A DNA stretch of 64,000 nt from Adiantum capillus-veneris (GCA_014529385.2 CM043966.1:96983587-97047586); one strand, 5' to 3'. Positions 45,135-57,732 are shown, numbered from the stretch's first letter. The notes: generated by a model not told the origin, from the sequence alone. A program made the numbers and translations.

Positions 45135-45427
45135 TGTTAACCCTCACGGCACACGGACACCGATCACCTACGACGGACGTGTATTATGTATTTGGTAGAG
45201 TCAGGTACCGGGCTTGTCGGACCAATAGGGAAAGGTAGAGTGATCGCCGATGAGAGGCGCACTTTAACTTGGACATTCAAGGGATTAGTTGGTTAAGCAT
45301 GGGCGCCCAAGTGTGAATGGGGTGAGCTCCTATAAAAGCCAACTAAACCTAATTTTTACTCATTCTCTCATTTGTGCAATTGAAGAGTGCTCTTGCTCCA
45401 TCTCCATCTTCTTCTTCTTCACCTCCT

Positions 45428-45460
<33 letters not shown>

Positions 45461-45710
45461 GAGAGTGTGTGTGCGATCGAGCATTACGAAGGCACGACGG
45501 CGGCGAAGCGGTTGAGCGCGGCACGACTGCAGCTTCTTCTTCATCGCGGCGAGGAATCCACCACGAAGGCGAGCGTAGAGCGGTGAGTGACACACCCTTT
45601 GTTTTCTTGAGCTTGCTAGTTTAGGCTTGTTGTGTGCTTGGAGCCGTTTGTGGCTCGCACACGGTGTATTGGCAAGTCCCTTGCTTCGACAGTGCGGCAA
45701 GGAGCGCACA
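45135..45710 (+). repeat. 3' LTR of element E
   Basis: 576 bp, one mismatch to the 5' LTR (a at 45444). It is followed by the target duplication ATGAT. Confidence 0.95.
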
Positions 45711-45715
45711 ATGAT

Positions 45716-46917
45716 TAAGGTACTTGAGGTGCCTTGAGAAGCTTGCCTGAGATGCTGGTGGGAACACCCCCTAGTTCAAGTGCTTTGTCATGCTTGGTGA
45801 GTAAGGTGCTTGATCACCTAAAGTCAAAAGCATTCCTACAAGAGGGGGGGCGAGCCCTTTTCCTAGGGGCTAGAGAGAGAACACCCACTCACACACACAA
45901 GGGAAGCCCCAACTTGAAGAGGCAGCAAGGACACATGTCAGGCCCCTACCCATGTTACCTTCATGTGTTGCTTGAAGCCTATTGGCTAAGCTTCAAAGGG
46001 GTCCAATGATAAATTACATGAATTATCTAATTGTTTTAGCATTTATCTAGCCCTCTCTCTCAAAAAGGAAAGGGGGACACTTGTCTCAAGGCTACCCCTA
46101 CTGCTTATAATGCCTCCTGCTCATGATTGGCTAGGCCTGGGAGGGTCCAATGAGCTTTAAGCATGAGCTACAAGGGGGGGTCGACCCAAGCTAGCTAGGG
46201 GCTTGATTGAGGGGTATACTCACCCACACACACTCACAACCACTCTCATTGTGTGCTATGCAAAGGGCAAGAGCTCCCTCTCCAAGCAAGTAGAGGTTGA
46301 GAGCCTACACCAACACTCTTGGCTATGGAGTTCAAATCCAATCAAGAGCCATGCTTCAATGCTTGAGCTTGTCATCTCCTTCTTCTTCATTACTATGCTA
46401 TTATGTATGCTAGCAACAAGAGTATGATAAGTGAGGAACTAGTTCTTTCTCCTATGAAATGTTTCTTCTTCCTCTTCCCTACCCTCATTCCCTGCTAGCT
46501 CTCTCCACCTTCGAAGGTGTTTGAGGTCTTGGGACTGAGGCTTGGGACAATTAAAGATTCCTTCAAGTTCATGTTATGCTATGATTGTGATGCATGAAGC
46601 TTTCCATCTTCATTGCATCACCTAGGTCACAAGGAACACAAAGAATGTATTGTAACAAGTCTCTCTTAATGGGAGAAATCATAATACAAATGCCTATTGG
46701 AGGGGGGACCGGCTCCACATAAATCCGGTCCTCAACTGTTGTCATGTTCTCTAAATTCTCTCTCTTGCAAAAGTATTGTTCATGCCAAGTTAACTAATTG
46801 CTATGATTATGTTGCTATCTTCAATTATGTCTACCCGCTATGCTCACAAAGTTATTTCTCAAAAGTATTCTCATTAATTTCCGCTATTCTCAAGTTGAAT
46901 AGGCTAATTCCATTACA
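45716..46917 (+). repeat. 3' LTR of element F, right part
   Basis: It resumes the gcttgaggtg minisatellite and continues without a supported gene to ATTACA at 46917. The region 45840-46200 has purine-rich runs and short CA tracts. Confidence 0.6.
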
Positions 46918-49900
46918 GTAATGATCCCCAAGGAGGCAGAAAATTACCTGAAAAGATCACCGCAAAGGTCATGGCTGAAAAAAGTTGGCTTGTGGAACTT
47001 TGTTTCACTACCACCAGTGTGGATAGATTTCAAGAGGGTACAACACCTAATTGAGACTATCCAAGAATAAGGAACTTGCAGGGTGGCAGGCATGGATAAT
47101 GAGATAATGGAGATTCAGATCACCAAGGAAATCATCAAAGAAGCGTTAAAATTGTCTGATCAGGGAGCCAACATGAGAGAAAGAAGGAAGAATCTCGTAG
47201 TCTACCTGCAAAGATCCAAACTGCCTTCTTTTGAACTTTTAGCAAACCCGGAAGTAAGAGAACTGACACAGGTGTACAGTCAATGTTTGTTGAGCTATAG
47301 CAAGAGACCGCCTAGATACACTACACCACACGGGGTCATCTCAACAACAATGACCTAGTCTATGGGAATGACACATGAGTTCTATATAGATCATGCATCA
47401 TATCTGTTTGAGGAAGTGACAAAGCTACGACAAGACAAGCCAAATTACATTGCAGGAGGAGAAGTCCTCACCAGAATAATATACCAGGCCATAGGCGCGG
47501 CAGATCAACTACCACCTACTCCTCATCAAAACGACTGGCTGGTATTAAGAGAGAATATTGAAGACAGATCACAAAGACGAGTATCGGCCTCTACTAACAC
47601 CATTGGAGGACGCAGGCTCGAAAGAGTCACCAGAAGTACACAGGAAAAGATGGAAGAAGAAATAAAAGCTGAAGAAGAAGATTTGAGACTAAAGAAGCAA
47701 CTGGAAATGGAGAACAACACCAGATTGCAGAAGGTAGAAAAAATGGAAAGAATGCTAGAAGGATTTGTACTCGAGAGATCTCTACGAGGCGATGTAAGCG
47801 CCACTTGGAGACCCTCTAGTAGCAATACTTACACATTGAGAACAAAGAATAAACACAATCCAGCTTTTGAGTTGGACTGGTTTGAGAGATACATCCAAGA
47901 GAGGAATGCTATGGATGAACCAGAACTACTACTTGAAGAGGAGGATCTCCAAACCTTGAGAGATCAGTTGAGGCCAACTTCACAAGATCAAGAAACACCA
48001 CCTCCATCTCCAAGGCCAGAGACAAGTGAAAGGAAATCAACCCCACCTGCTGACTCTCCTCCGCATTCAGAGAGCTCACATCGTGATGAGAGGGTTCCTA
48101 CACCACCCAATGAAGAGGAAGAAGAAGAAAGGAAAGATGGCCACCCAAACACTGGAACAGTATCAAACATTGATAAAGGCAAGCACATAGAGGTAGATCT
48201 GACAAGAGAAAAAGCTTCCTCCTCATAAGAAATTGAGTTGGAAGCTACTATAAACCTGGATTTACAATCAATGGAGACTCTACTAAACCAAACGAGATTG
48301 CACAGTCGGTTGTTAGCCGATCAGAACAGGGTAAACAAAAGGAAATTAGAAACAAACCATCAAGAAGTTCTGAAGTTGCAGGAGCAAAGAGATGACAAAC
48401 TTAAACTGATCAGCATTAAGGATGCTGAGATCTTGGGGCTCAAAAGAAGAGTAAACCTCCTCAAAGAAAATTTACAGGAATCAAAAAGTTTCAATGCCAT
48501 TTTTGAAGATACAATCAATGTATTTCTTCAAGACGTCAATGACAGAGATGAACAAATCCAAAGGTTGGTGGCAGAAAAGCAAGATGCCCTGGAGACAGTC
48601 AAAAGTTTGCAAGTCGTAATGGATGACTTACAAATTGAAGTGAAGGATTTGAGAGCAATAAACAGACATACAGGCAAGGGAGATAGAAAGAGCAAAGAAA
48701 CAAAAAATGTTGCTACCAGCAACATCGGTGGTCCAACCGCAAGAAGAAGCGGCGGCACTGAAGAGAGAGCTAGAATTGGAATGAATACAGCGATTAATGA
48801 TAGCCGAAAGTGCGCTTAGAGCAGAGGATCAATTGCAAAGGCAAATCTCGGACTTACAAAGTGAACAACAACAAGGACCAGCTCATGACAGTGAAATAGA
48901 AAGCATTGTTTCCAAGTCCCTCAGGGAAGAAAATGAAAATTTGCACATTAGGGTAAAAGAGTTAGAGGAGTCTGCAGCCCAAAAGGAGATGGAATTTCAA
49001 ACACTCCAAATCAATAATCGAACAATGGCTGCACAAATTGCAAGTCTCCAAACTGCAAGGCAACACCAAGGACAGGTACGAGTGCACATGGAGCAAGCAG
49101 CCACAGATTTGGCTGGACTGGCAGAACTATATGGAGATGATGATGACTATGAGGAAGAATCAGATGACCATGGGGCCCTAGATACGCAGACTGATCAAGC
49201 TGGCTCAAATAACCAAGAAGAAGACGAAGATTTAGTCACAAAATTTGAAGAGCAGAAGTTGGCCGAACAAATGGAAAAGCAATCAGAGATGATGTGGTAC
49301 AAGGCCATGCAACTAGAGAAGGAGATGCTACAAGGGCTCCGCAGATCAGGCAAGACAGCTACAGAGTTACAGGAAGAGTGGAATGCCCCGATGTTACCCT
49401 ATGTTCTGCTGAAATATGAAACACTGACACATCAACGACAGCTCGCAAAGGAAGAACAAGTGTCAGTATTTGAAGGAGAATTACACAATCGGGAACAACA
49501 AAGCAGGATAGTAGATAGCCAGCCAAAGTGGAGGCGTCAATGGCTTTTGGATCATCCTAACAACCTGATCCACTTAGTCAATGCACCACTTGAGCTGAGA
49601 AATGATAGGACTTTTTGCCCAACGCCCCGAACTTATACTTACAGCCAACATAAATCCTTACAAAGCAGAAATCCTACATGGCTGAACTATCTAGTATTGT
49701 CAGGGCTTGCCGAAGGAGAGAGAATATCCGGTTCTTACATGGTGAAAACCCTTCAGGGCGCCATCGCAGAATTTAGAGGCTCTCCCGACCTATCCTGCAA
49801 GATGCTATGTAAAATAGCTCAGACTTTTTTGGCCTATCTCACAGTGTTCTCAGAAAGCTGGAGTTCAGAGTAAATGAATACAGAAAGAAGCATATCAGAG

Positions 49901-50173
49901 CTATCATATGATCTAAGTGGGCCACCTACATAGCCAGTTTTGTATGCCTACTTCAGACGGCTAATGTTTTTGCCCAGCTACCATCTCCAAACATTCGAAG
50001 GAGCATTTTACACTGGCTTCTTCCTGTACAAATCAAAAAAATTTGGCCCATTAATGGCGAGCGAATCTATGCGGTATGATGTGTTTCTACATCAAATAAA
50101 CCAGGAAGGAAGACAACGACATTGAAGACAAAGACAGTCATGCCGTGGTAGACATGGACTAGGAGGGGGGGAG
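46918..50173 (+). mobile_element. Element G: LTR-element 3' part with coiled-coil ORF
   Basis: A long degenerate ORF is followed by AGGAGGGGGGGAG and an LTR start TGTTGGAGCCC at 50174, the arrangement of a retrotransposon 3' end. No Gag, RT or integrase is seen upstream; the F LTR abuts it at 46918. A homologous arrangement occurs on the other strand in element H. Confidence 0.65.
46921..50125 (+). pseudogene. Coiled-coil protein of element G (about 1,060 codons)
   Basis: One frame from MIPKEAENYLKRS at 46921 to about 48815, with stops at 47068, 47356 and 48226, then a shift to the frame of 48797-50125 with stops near 49871 and 49931. Heptad-like charged helices cover 47640-47780 and 48240-49080 (QEKMEEEIKAEEEDLRLKKQ, KELEESAAQKEMEFQTLQ). 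An acidic stretch (YGDDDDYEEESDD) follows. The C-terminal 180 residues form a less charged domain (WLNYLVLSGLAEGERISG, LQTFEGAFYTGFF). No known family is recognised. It matches element H at its C-terminus. Confidence 0.6.
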
Positions 50174-51050
50174 TGTTGGAGCCCAACTTGTCCAACTGTT
50201 GTAATGAGCCCACCTTGTAAAGCCTATCAAATTCCCATTTTTACGTCAAAGATGTCTTATCATTTTGATCCACTTGTCTGGGTTATGTAAAGATTAATCA
50301 GTTAGTCATAACCCAGATGTGTTTCCACTGTGTAATTATGATGAATAGAATCCCATGTACATTTTTGATCTAAGGTGACTAAAGTATAAAAGTCACCTTA
50401 GAACCATTTTTGAGATACCATTTTGAATAATTAATCCTGTGTCGTACGAGTCTGAGAGAGAGAGAGAGAGAGAGTGTGTCTTATCCTCTTCGCTACGCTC
50501 ATCTCCCTCACCGGATTCACGACGCAACCACATCATTGCGGCAACCTCTCCGAGAGCTACGCGCCAACGCCACGCATTCACATTTTTGAGCTGTTTGCGA
50601 GTGATCCTTCCTCGAGCTTGTTTTGCTTGTAAGTAGCACAAACAGTGTCTATTTTCAACAATCAAGTACTTTATGGAATGAGTGAGAGATTAGCTACACA
50701 TAGATACTCATAGACTTAGGTTTCGCACACTTTTAGATTATGACCTGTCAGTCTATCGCGACTGTATTCGAGATAACTAGGGCTAAAATTTGGTGAGATT
50801 GGACTTATAGGTAAGTATATCCTATTGAGAGGATGGTGCCTAGCAAGTTTGATGCGATTCCGAGTTCATTTGATGTGTAAACGGTGTTGTGAGCATTTAG
50901 GGATAGAGTGGGTTGCAGTCAACAAGGGTTATTGATTGATGCATCATAGAAGTGCGTATGTGTAGGTTGGTCTCAGCCTAACAAGCTAACGAGATTGCCT
51001 CTGTGCACCTACGGGTTAGTCGTGTCATCGGATGATAAGTATGTTGTCTG
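50174..51050 (+). repeat. LTR of element G
   Basis: It begins TGTTGGAGCCCAACTTG after a polypurine tract. A TATA box lies inside a perfect inverted repeat at 50371-50400. A (GA)n tract (50455-50474) and GC-rich R/U5-like DNA follow. The right end is not defined: sequence passes into the minus-strand E-like Gag fragment somewhere between 51008 and 51080. Confidence 0.65.
50371..50400 (+). promoter_or_regulatory. TATA box flanked by perfect 10-bp inverted repeat
   Basis: TAAGGTGACT (50371-50380) and AGTCACCTTA (50391-50400) are exact reverse complements around the 10-bp spacer aaagtataaa; the TATAAAAG box runs from 50385 into the right arm. The position in the LTR fits a core promoter. Confidence 0.7.
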
Positions 51051-51332
51051 TGTCGTGCTTGTGAGCATGAACAGGGGAGTAGTTTTCCCTAAAACACTTG
51101 AGCTATCGGGATTAGGCATTGGGAAACCCTCCATGACGTCGTAGTCAGAGGAAGAGTCACTAGCCGCTATGTTTGGGTCTTGGTTTGTACTATCTTGGGT
51201 CCCCGTCGAGGGCCCGGAACCTAAGGTAGGTGGATATTGAGAACTCGCGTAAGTCGAAATTCTCTCTAGTTGCTCCATCTCTAGCACATGAACAGAGCGC
51301 AGATGCATGTGCCTTTGGCACCCTACAAGCAT
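51009..51332 (-). pseudogene. Gag N-terminus of E-like fragment
   Basis: A 107-codon frame. Residues 9-75 (MHLRSVHVLEMEQLE, STGTQDSTNQDPNIAASDSS) align with the first 65 residues of E Gag (MHLRSGRVLEHEHIE, SAGTQGSTTQDPKIAASDSS). Similarity fades after MPNPDSSS. Confidence 0.8.
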
Positions 51333-52639
51333 CGGCGAATAACCTCGAAGGTTAACCGCTTACTTTTTTAGGCGTCCGTTTTCACTCTTTTTTAAAAAAA
51401 AATGTTTTTTAATGATCGGTTTTTTTATTAAAGTGTGTGATAGCTCAAAACGAGCGTATCACTTAGAGGGTCATGGTGTGCTTTAGAGCACAACTTTCGG
51501 TCACCTGAAGCTCCGTTGGTCCTCAAAAAAAGTCGATTTTTAGCTACGTGTGAAGCTAAAATATGTAATTTTAAAAGGGCGACTGAGGCCTGAGCCTGAG
51601 CATGAGCTTGGGTGTGGGAGATATTCTCGATCGCGGTCCTACTTTTTAAAAATTTTATTTTTTTTAATTTTCTTTTTAAAAAAAGGATAAGGTTGCCGCG
51701 GCTTGCGTGCGAGTACACACACACTCTACCTACCTACTTACAACTAATACACCTACTGTTACACACTAACACACTTCATTAGCTCTCACAGATCTACTTC
51801 CTACTTACTGTACATCACATTACACAAAACTAACAACCTTAATACTAATTCCTTATGACAGAGAAAACACAGTAACCTTTCAAAACTTCATTAACAAAGA
51901 AATACATAGTAGCAACACAAAATCCTTCTTCTCAACACACACACCTTCCTTCCCTACCTTTCCTACAGTTGAAATTGCACCACAAAAGAAGCACAGAGTG
52001 CCATTCAAGCTTAGTTTATGGCATTCCTCGGCAACGGTGCCAAAAATGTTCACGTCTGTTGCACGTGTCAATGCAAGGAACTTGCCGATACACTGTGTGC
52101 GAGCCACAAATGGCTCCAAGCACACAACAAGCTTAAACTAGTATGCTCAAAGATGGCGTTGGTGTGTAACTCACCGCTCTACACTTCCTATCGTGGAGGA
52201 TTCCTCGCTGCGAAGAAGAGGGAGACGCCGCTACGCCACGCTCAGCCGCCTCGCCGCCGTCGTGCCGCCACAATGCTCGATCGCACACTCTCTCTCCCTC
52301 CCTCCCTCTGTCTCTCTCACGCATACACACACACACACACACACAAGGAGAAGAAGAAGAAGATGGAGATGGAGCAAGAGCACTCTTCAATTGCACAAAT
52401 GAGAGAATGAGTGAATTTTAGGTTTAGTTGACTTTTATATGAGCTCGCTCCATTCACACTTGGGCGCCCATGCTTAGCCAACTAATCCCTTGAATGTTCC
52501 AGCTAGAGTGCGCCTCTCATCGGCAATCACTCTTACCCTTTTCCTATTGGACCAACAAGCTCGGTGCCTGACTCCACCAAGTAAATAATACAATGTCTGT
52601 CATAGGTGATAGGATTTCCGTGAGCCATGAGGGTTAACA
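51009..52639 (-). mobile_element. 5' fragment of an E-like element (LTR, leader, Gag start)
   Basis: On the minus strand: LTR 52639-52047 (593 bp, starts TGTTAACCCTC as in E), primer site 52043-52026 (TTGGCACCGTTGCCGAGG), leader to 51333, then Gag start 51332-51009. The LTR keeps the TATA context and the R/U5 layout of E but is clearly diverged. The rest is lost at about 51010-51080. Confidence 0.85.
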
Positions 52640-52703
52640 GGGTTACACAAAGCAAGAGGAGTGTCGTCGAGACTTGTGCTACAACCGTGAGTGAGCGTAA
52701 ACT

Positions 52704-52741
<38 letters not shown>

Positions 52742-53333
52742 CAAGAGGATTTTTCTTAAACAAAGAGAAAGAAGATGTGTCACTCACCTTCTCGCCTACA
52801 CTCGTCGCTAGGTAAGATGGGACGTTCCTCGCACGTAGTCCTTGATCATAGCACGCCAATGTGCGAAGACCTTGCAAGCCCACAACACTTCTCTGACCTC
52901 CCTCTCACACACACAGAGAAGAAGATGTAGGAAAATCACAAAGAGTCTTCACGTTTTTTTGCTCAAATCCCAAATTATGAGTATTAAGATCTACAATTTT
53001 GGCTTTTAAATGGCTTCAAAAAGTGTCCGGGTGCCCATACTATGATCAGGGACACGTTTTGACGCTCCCGGGACACTCAGAATGCCTCTTTTTTGACCCA
53101 TACTCGGGTTTTTTTATAATTACAAGGCTTTTGTGGGAAAAGGAATAAAATTACAAGGCTTTTCAAAAAAAAAATGAAATTACATTGAGCCGGCAAAAAT
53201 TATAATCGGGTTTTTGAAAAAATAAAATAGAAATACGATCATTTAATCATCCTCCATGGCATCTTGTTTCTGCTGTCCCTTTACTTTCTTCGCTTGTGGC
53301 CATCTGGAGTCCGTGGTTGTTACAGAGTTAACA
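52640..53333 (-). repeat. LTR of element H
   Basis: Minus strand starts TGTTAACTCTGTAAC at 53333, after a tract GAGCAGGAAGGGGGCAA (53350-53334). It runs to at least 52640, where the E-like LTR begins, so its inner end is undefined. A (CA)n tract lies at 52706-52740. No gene is supported here. Confidence 0.6.
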
Positions 53334-53368
53334 TTGCCCCCTTCCTGCTCTTGATGCCGTCCTCGGCA

Positions 53369-56044
53369 TCAACTGCGCGTGATTTCGTCTCTGAGGGAAT
53401 GTTTGGAGTGTCGTCGAAGGTCCTTGTGGGTGAAGTTGGTGTCATATCGAGCCTCAGGAGATGGTGTATTCCTCATGAAAAACATCTCTTCCTCCGGATC
53501 CCAGAACCTGTTGTCAAACATATCTTCAAATGTGATAAGATAGTTTCCTCCAGTGTTCTTGACCTTGTGGAAGAAATGGTATGTATATTTGTTGCACATC
53601 TAGGCCCTTTGATAAATTATATACCATGCGCATGGAGAGGCATTCAAGCTCATCATAATTCTTTAGCTTTGTTAGTAGCAAGGTGAGCTTCAAGAAGTGG
53701 CATGTTGCTACTATTGCCAGATCTGGTATCAAATTCCATGCCTCCACCAAATTCACCATTGTGCCCTGGAAAGCACCGAGAGACATGTACTCTTGATTGG
53801 GGAGTACTGGAAAGTTGTAAGAGATTCTCTTATCTTTTGCATTTAAGGCCTCCCATTGCCTCCACGTGCATCTTCTTTCTGTGGGATAGTAGAGTGGATC
53901 ATCTCGTATTGCCTTTGGGGATACTTTGAACACTGCATACAAATCTTGAGCCTTTAAATATCTTTGTTGAGAAGAGGGCTGCTCAAGAATCATTTGTTCC
54001 CACTATGGCGTCCCAAACTCTGGTGGCTTTTGATCTCTTTGGTGCTTATGATGAGCACGTATCCAGTGACGAGCCAGATAATGTATCTCTGCCATGACAA
54101 TTTGAATCTCCATAAAATCTATCAGATTCTGTGCTACAAATGCAGTTTCCTTGAAGCACATCCGGCCCAGCTAATTCCTTATAGGCTAGCGTTGCTATCT
54201 GTTGTGCCATGAGAGCCGTGGGAATTTGACATGTAAGGATAGACCTGAAATTTGTCAGCTTTGGTAAGCCACTCCATGTAGGGAATAGGAGCAATCTTTC
54301 TTAGCCGAATATGGAGGAGAAAGGAATTTGAGGTAAACTTCCATCCCTCCCCATATCGTACCTTAAGCTCTGAAATATACTTTTCCCGTTCCTCTACATC
54401 TTCATTCCCAAAAAGATCTTGCAAATGCCTCACTTGTTCTTCAACTTGGGCTTCTGACAATATGTGTTGAGGTGGAAATTCTTTGCGGAAGAGTGGCCTA
54501 GGGGCATGATCCTTATTTTCCAGTAGATGCTCAATATTTTTAAGAGCATCTATGCCCTCTGCTTGAAGTGGATTGTGTGGGGGAGCTTGAAGTTGAGCCC
54601 AGTCTAGATATGCATGTGGACTTGTGGGGACCTTTGATGTAATCCCTTCACCAAGATGTACTTTGCTTTGTTGTTCTGCAAGAGAAGGTCCTTTAACAAA
54701 CTTGCCTACTGTCTCCTCCTTTCCTTGCATGTAATCAACTCCGAGACCTGATGTGTCTCTTGGTGCCCTTGTCAGTAAGATATCAAAGACCTTTATGCGC
54801 TTTGGGTCTTCTAGAGCTTTCTTAAGAGGTTGTAAGACTTTTGACCCATGCTTTCCAATTTCAAAGTCTTGATCCCCAATTTGAATTGGTTCCTGTGGAG
54901 GGGCTAGAGACTGTTCATACTCTTTCAATGTCCTCCTGATGCTTTCAATTTGCATGAAGAGTTCCCTATATCCCTTGGCCTTCTTGAAAGCTTCATATCA
55001 TATAATGCAGCATCATCAATGACCTGTTGGAACCATTGGAGAGTTTGTTCCAAGATCGAATGGATATAGTACCAGTCTGCCTATGGGAGGGATAAGACAT
55101 AGGATGGAGGTTGATGAGAGGGTGGTGATATACACAGCTCTTTGTTTCTTTCTTGAAGTTCCACAATGACCTTTCGTTGATCCTTTTCCTTTGCTAGCAG
55201 ATCTACATTTTGACTTTTGAGATAACTGACTTGTTTATACAATTCCTCCCAGTTTTGTCGAACTCTTTGCAATGCTTGTGCATCAGTTTTTCCTCTTTGC
55301 TCTTGAAGCGTCTTCTCTTGTGGCATTTCCAAAGCTGATACAGGTTTCTCTTGGGTTCTTGTGGTGCCTGCTCTTGTACCGTTTGGTGATGGTTGAGTTG
55401 CTAGAGTTTGTGTTTGCTTGCTTTTATCTTGATTTTGTTTTTCCAGCACCTCATTTCTATGTCGCGCTTGAGCTAGCTTATCTTCAAGCTCCTTTACTTT
55501 GGCATGACACTTATCCAAATATTTCTTCCCCTTAGCTTCCTTTGAAGTCCGTCCTCCAGTTGAGCGATGTGCTTTGCCATTGGAGTTCTTGGCAGTCTCT
55601 TTGCTTTGGATGGTGTAGCTTCTAATTGCTCTTGAGCTGTAAGGTAATTTGCAATTACCTTTGTCAATTGCTCATCAGACTTCTTAACACTTTGCCTCAT
55701 TTTCTTGATCAAACTCTCTTGATCCACAATCGTAAAACGAAGACCTTCCATTAAGCCCATTGAAGCATTAAGAGATTTTTGAAAAAGTGCATAGTGATTT
55801 AGAAGTTGATGGGGTAGCAGCTTTGCCAATTCAGATGGGTCATGAAGCTCAATGTATGGGTATTGCTCCCTGCTTGCCACTATTTGTGTGGTAGATGGAA
55901 CCACGTTTGGGACACCAATGATTGGGTTGAGGATGAAATTTGAGTTCATTTTCCCCTTCATTGATGATCCCATTTACCTTTACTTGCCCTTCCCTTGATA
56001 TTTTGAAGTGCTCTTATCTTTGTTTGGGGTTTCCTTTGTCTCCT

Positions 56045-56102
<58 letters not shown>

Positions 56103-57301
56103 CGGGGGGGGGTTGATGGTTAGACTCGTCTTGAGTTTTGGGCAGTCCCCTTGATCCTGGGGTGTCATTATCATCATCACCTTTATCTTTCTCTTCATTG
56201 ATGTTGATGACTTCCCCTTGAATTTACAGCTTCTTGAAGGCCAAGAATACCTCTTTCTTATCCACTTCTTCACTGGCAAGGTATTGAACATCCTCATTCT
56301 CCATCTTTCCTAAGTCACCCTTCATGGCCTTCAAGATTAAGTGATGAACCTTTGAGAATAGATGACAAAAACCATTCTCGTGGTAGAGCTTTGACTCCTA
56401 ATTCATCATTTGAGTTCATATAGCAAGGATCCTCTTTCTTATGTCTGCCATAATCTTCCAATTGTCTGCATATTTGGCCTCTGAATTTACAGTGGATGGG
56501 AGACTTACATCAACTGCTTCGAGGTTGAGCGTCTCTTCACCTTCTTTGGAAAAATTAGTAGAATACTCCATGAGTGCACACCATGCACGTAAACTCCTCA
56601 CAATGACAAAGGGAGTTTGCTCAATGAGGAAGCTCCACTCAAGTACGGTAATCTGCTGTGCTAAGACTGAGAAAACAATAAAATCATGCGTTGTTTCCTT
56701 GCCATATATCTTCAATATTTCACAAGCAGACGCATCAAAGGCATAGATATTGACAACGTATTTCATCATTGCCACCGTTATATTACCTTGTACCAACTCC
56801 AATGTTTGGGAGATAGTCCTTGGTTCCCACAAAGTTTTCCTATGGCCCTGAGCGCATTGACACAACTATCAGGCGTTGATTTGCAAAATCAATAGCTTCT
56901 TGGGCATGTGCATCTGGGGTAAACATTTTGAGGCGAGCAATTTCTTCATTTTTACTTGCATTTTCCATTTTTCATACCTCAAGTTGGGATGTGCAGTCCA
57001 CGAGCCTTGCCTCCAAAGCTTCACATTCTTTGGCTATTGAATTAAGCCAATCTTTCTGCTTAGCCACCTCAAATTCGAGTTCTGTGTTTAGAACTTTTAG
57101 TTGAGTTACTAGGGTGGTAAGTACATCCTTCTCCTCCTGCTCATGATTGAGTTCTTTTCGGAGATCTTCCAGCTTTTGTAGGGCACTTTTGTATTCGACT
57201 TGGGCAGCTACCAACTCTTGTTGGATGTGCTCTTTTTGCCTTACTACTTCCTGCAGCTTCTTTTCATATTCCCCTGCTATTTGGTTAGATTTGTAGTCCA
57301 A
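53369..57301 (-). pseudogene. Coiled-coil protein of element H
   Basis: Minus-strand open pieces run in order 57301-56972 (long coiled coil, EKKLQEVVRQKEHIQQELVA), 56865-56416, 56297-55980 (with a polyproline run), 55973-55494, 55518-55081 (coiled coil, ELEDKLAQARHRNEVLEKQN), 54955-54179, 53993-53526 and 53599-53369. The last two align with G: RDDPLYYPTERRCTW with RNDRTFCPTPRTYTY, and YLITFEDMFDNRFW with HLQTFEGAFYTGFF. It lies directly upstream of a polypurine tract and LTR. Function is unknown; it is too broken to encode one protein. Confidence 0.55.
56047..56112. repeat. Poly-G tract (56 G, C, 9 G)
   Basis: An uninterrupted run of 56 G at 56047-56102, then C and nine more G. On the minus strand it reads as about 22 proline codons inside the H reading frame. 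Its true length may be poorly determined by sequencing. Confidence 0.9.
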
Positions 57302-57476
57302 AAACTGTTTTGTGGTCTCAATTTGATGCTCTTGTATTTTCTGTAAAAGTAAATGTTGAGTGACTACTAGAGCATCAGTAACCCCAATTGGACTCCTTGT
57401 AGGATCTTAGTCACTTGTGGGGTACTCTTCTCCAGGAAACGAGTTAAGTTTTTGAGCGAGCTCAATGGAGCGACCT

Positions 57477-57732
57477 TTTTTTTTTTTAGAGGGCCGCCAT
57501 CCCTACCTCCTCTTCCTCCTCTCACCACCCATGTGCTTCCTCCTCTTCCCTTGCTCCTCCTCCTTAGCCTTCTTCTCCAACATCCTCCCTTTCCTCCACC
57601 TCCTCTGTCCATCTACTCCTCTAACCGTCCTCCCTTCCTCCATCTCCTCCTCTAGCAACCATCCTCCCTCCCTCAAGGTCCTCCTGTTCTCCCACTCCCT
57701 TCTTCCTCTTTCTTTCCCTGTCATTCTATAGC

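Larger units (their letters stand above)
37015..45710 (+). mobile_element. Element E: complete young Gag-Pro-only LTR retrotransposon
   Basis: 8,696 bp bounded by 576-bp LTRs (37015-37590 and 45135-45710) that differ by one base (t at 37324, a at 45444), with the 5-bp target duplication ATGAT at 37010-37014 and 45711-45715. It has a primer site at 37594, a polypurine tract before the 3' LTR, a 913-codon Gag and a protease ORF, but no RT, RNase H or integrase. Both LTRs and target duplication are intact, so it inserted recently. It resembles the TR-GAG class of non-autonomous elements. Confidence 0.93.

Noticed and set aside
46203-46427. Open frame of 74 codons in the F LTR
   Set aside because: No domain, no homologue in the window, lies inside an LTR; likely chance.
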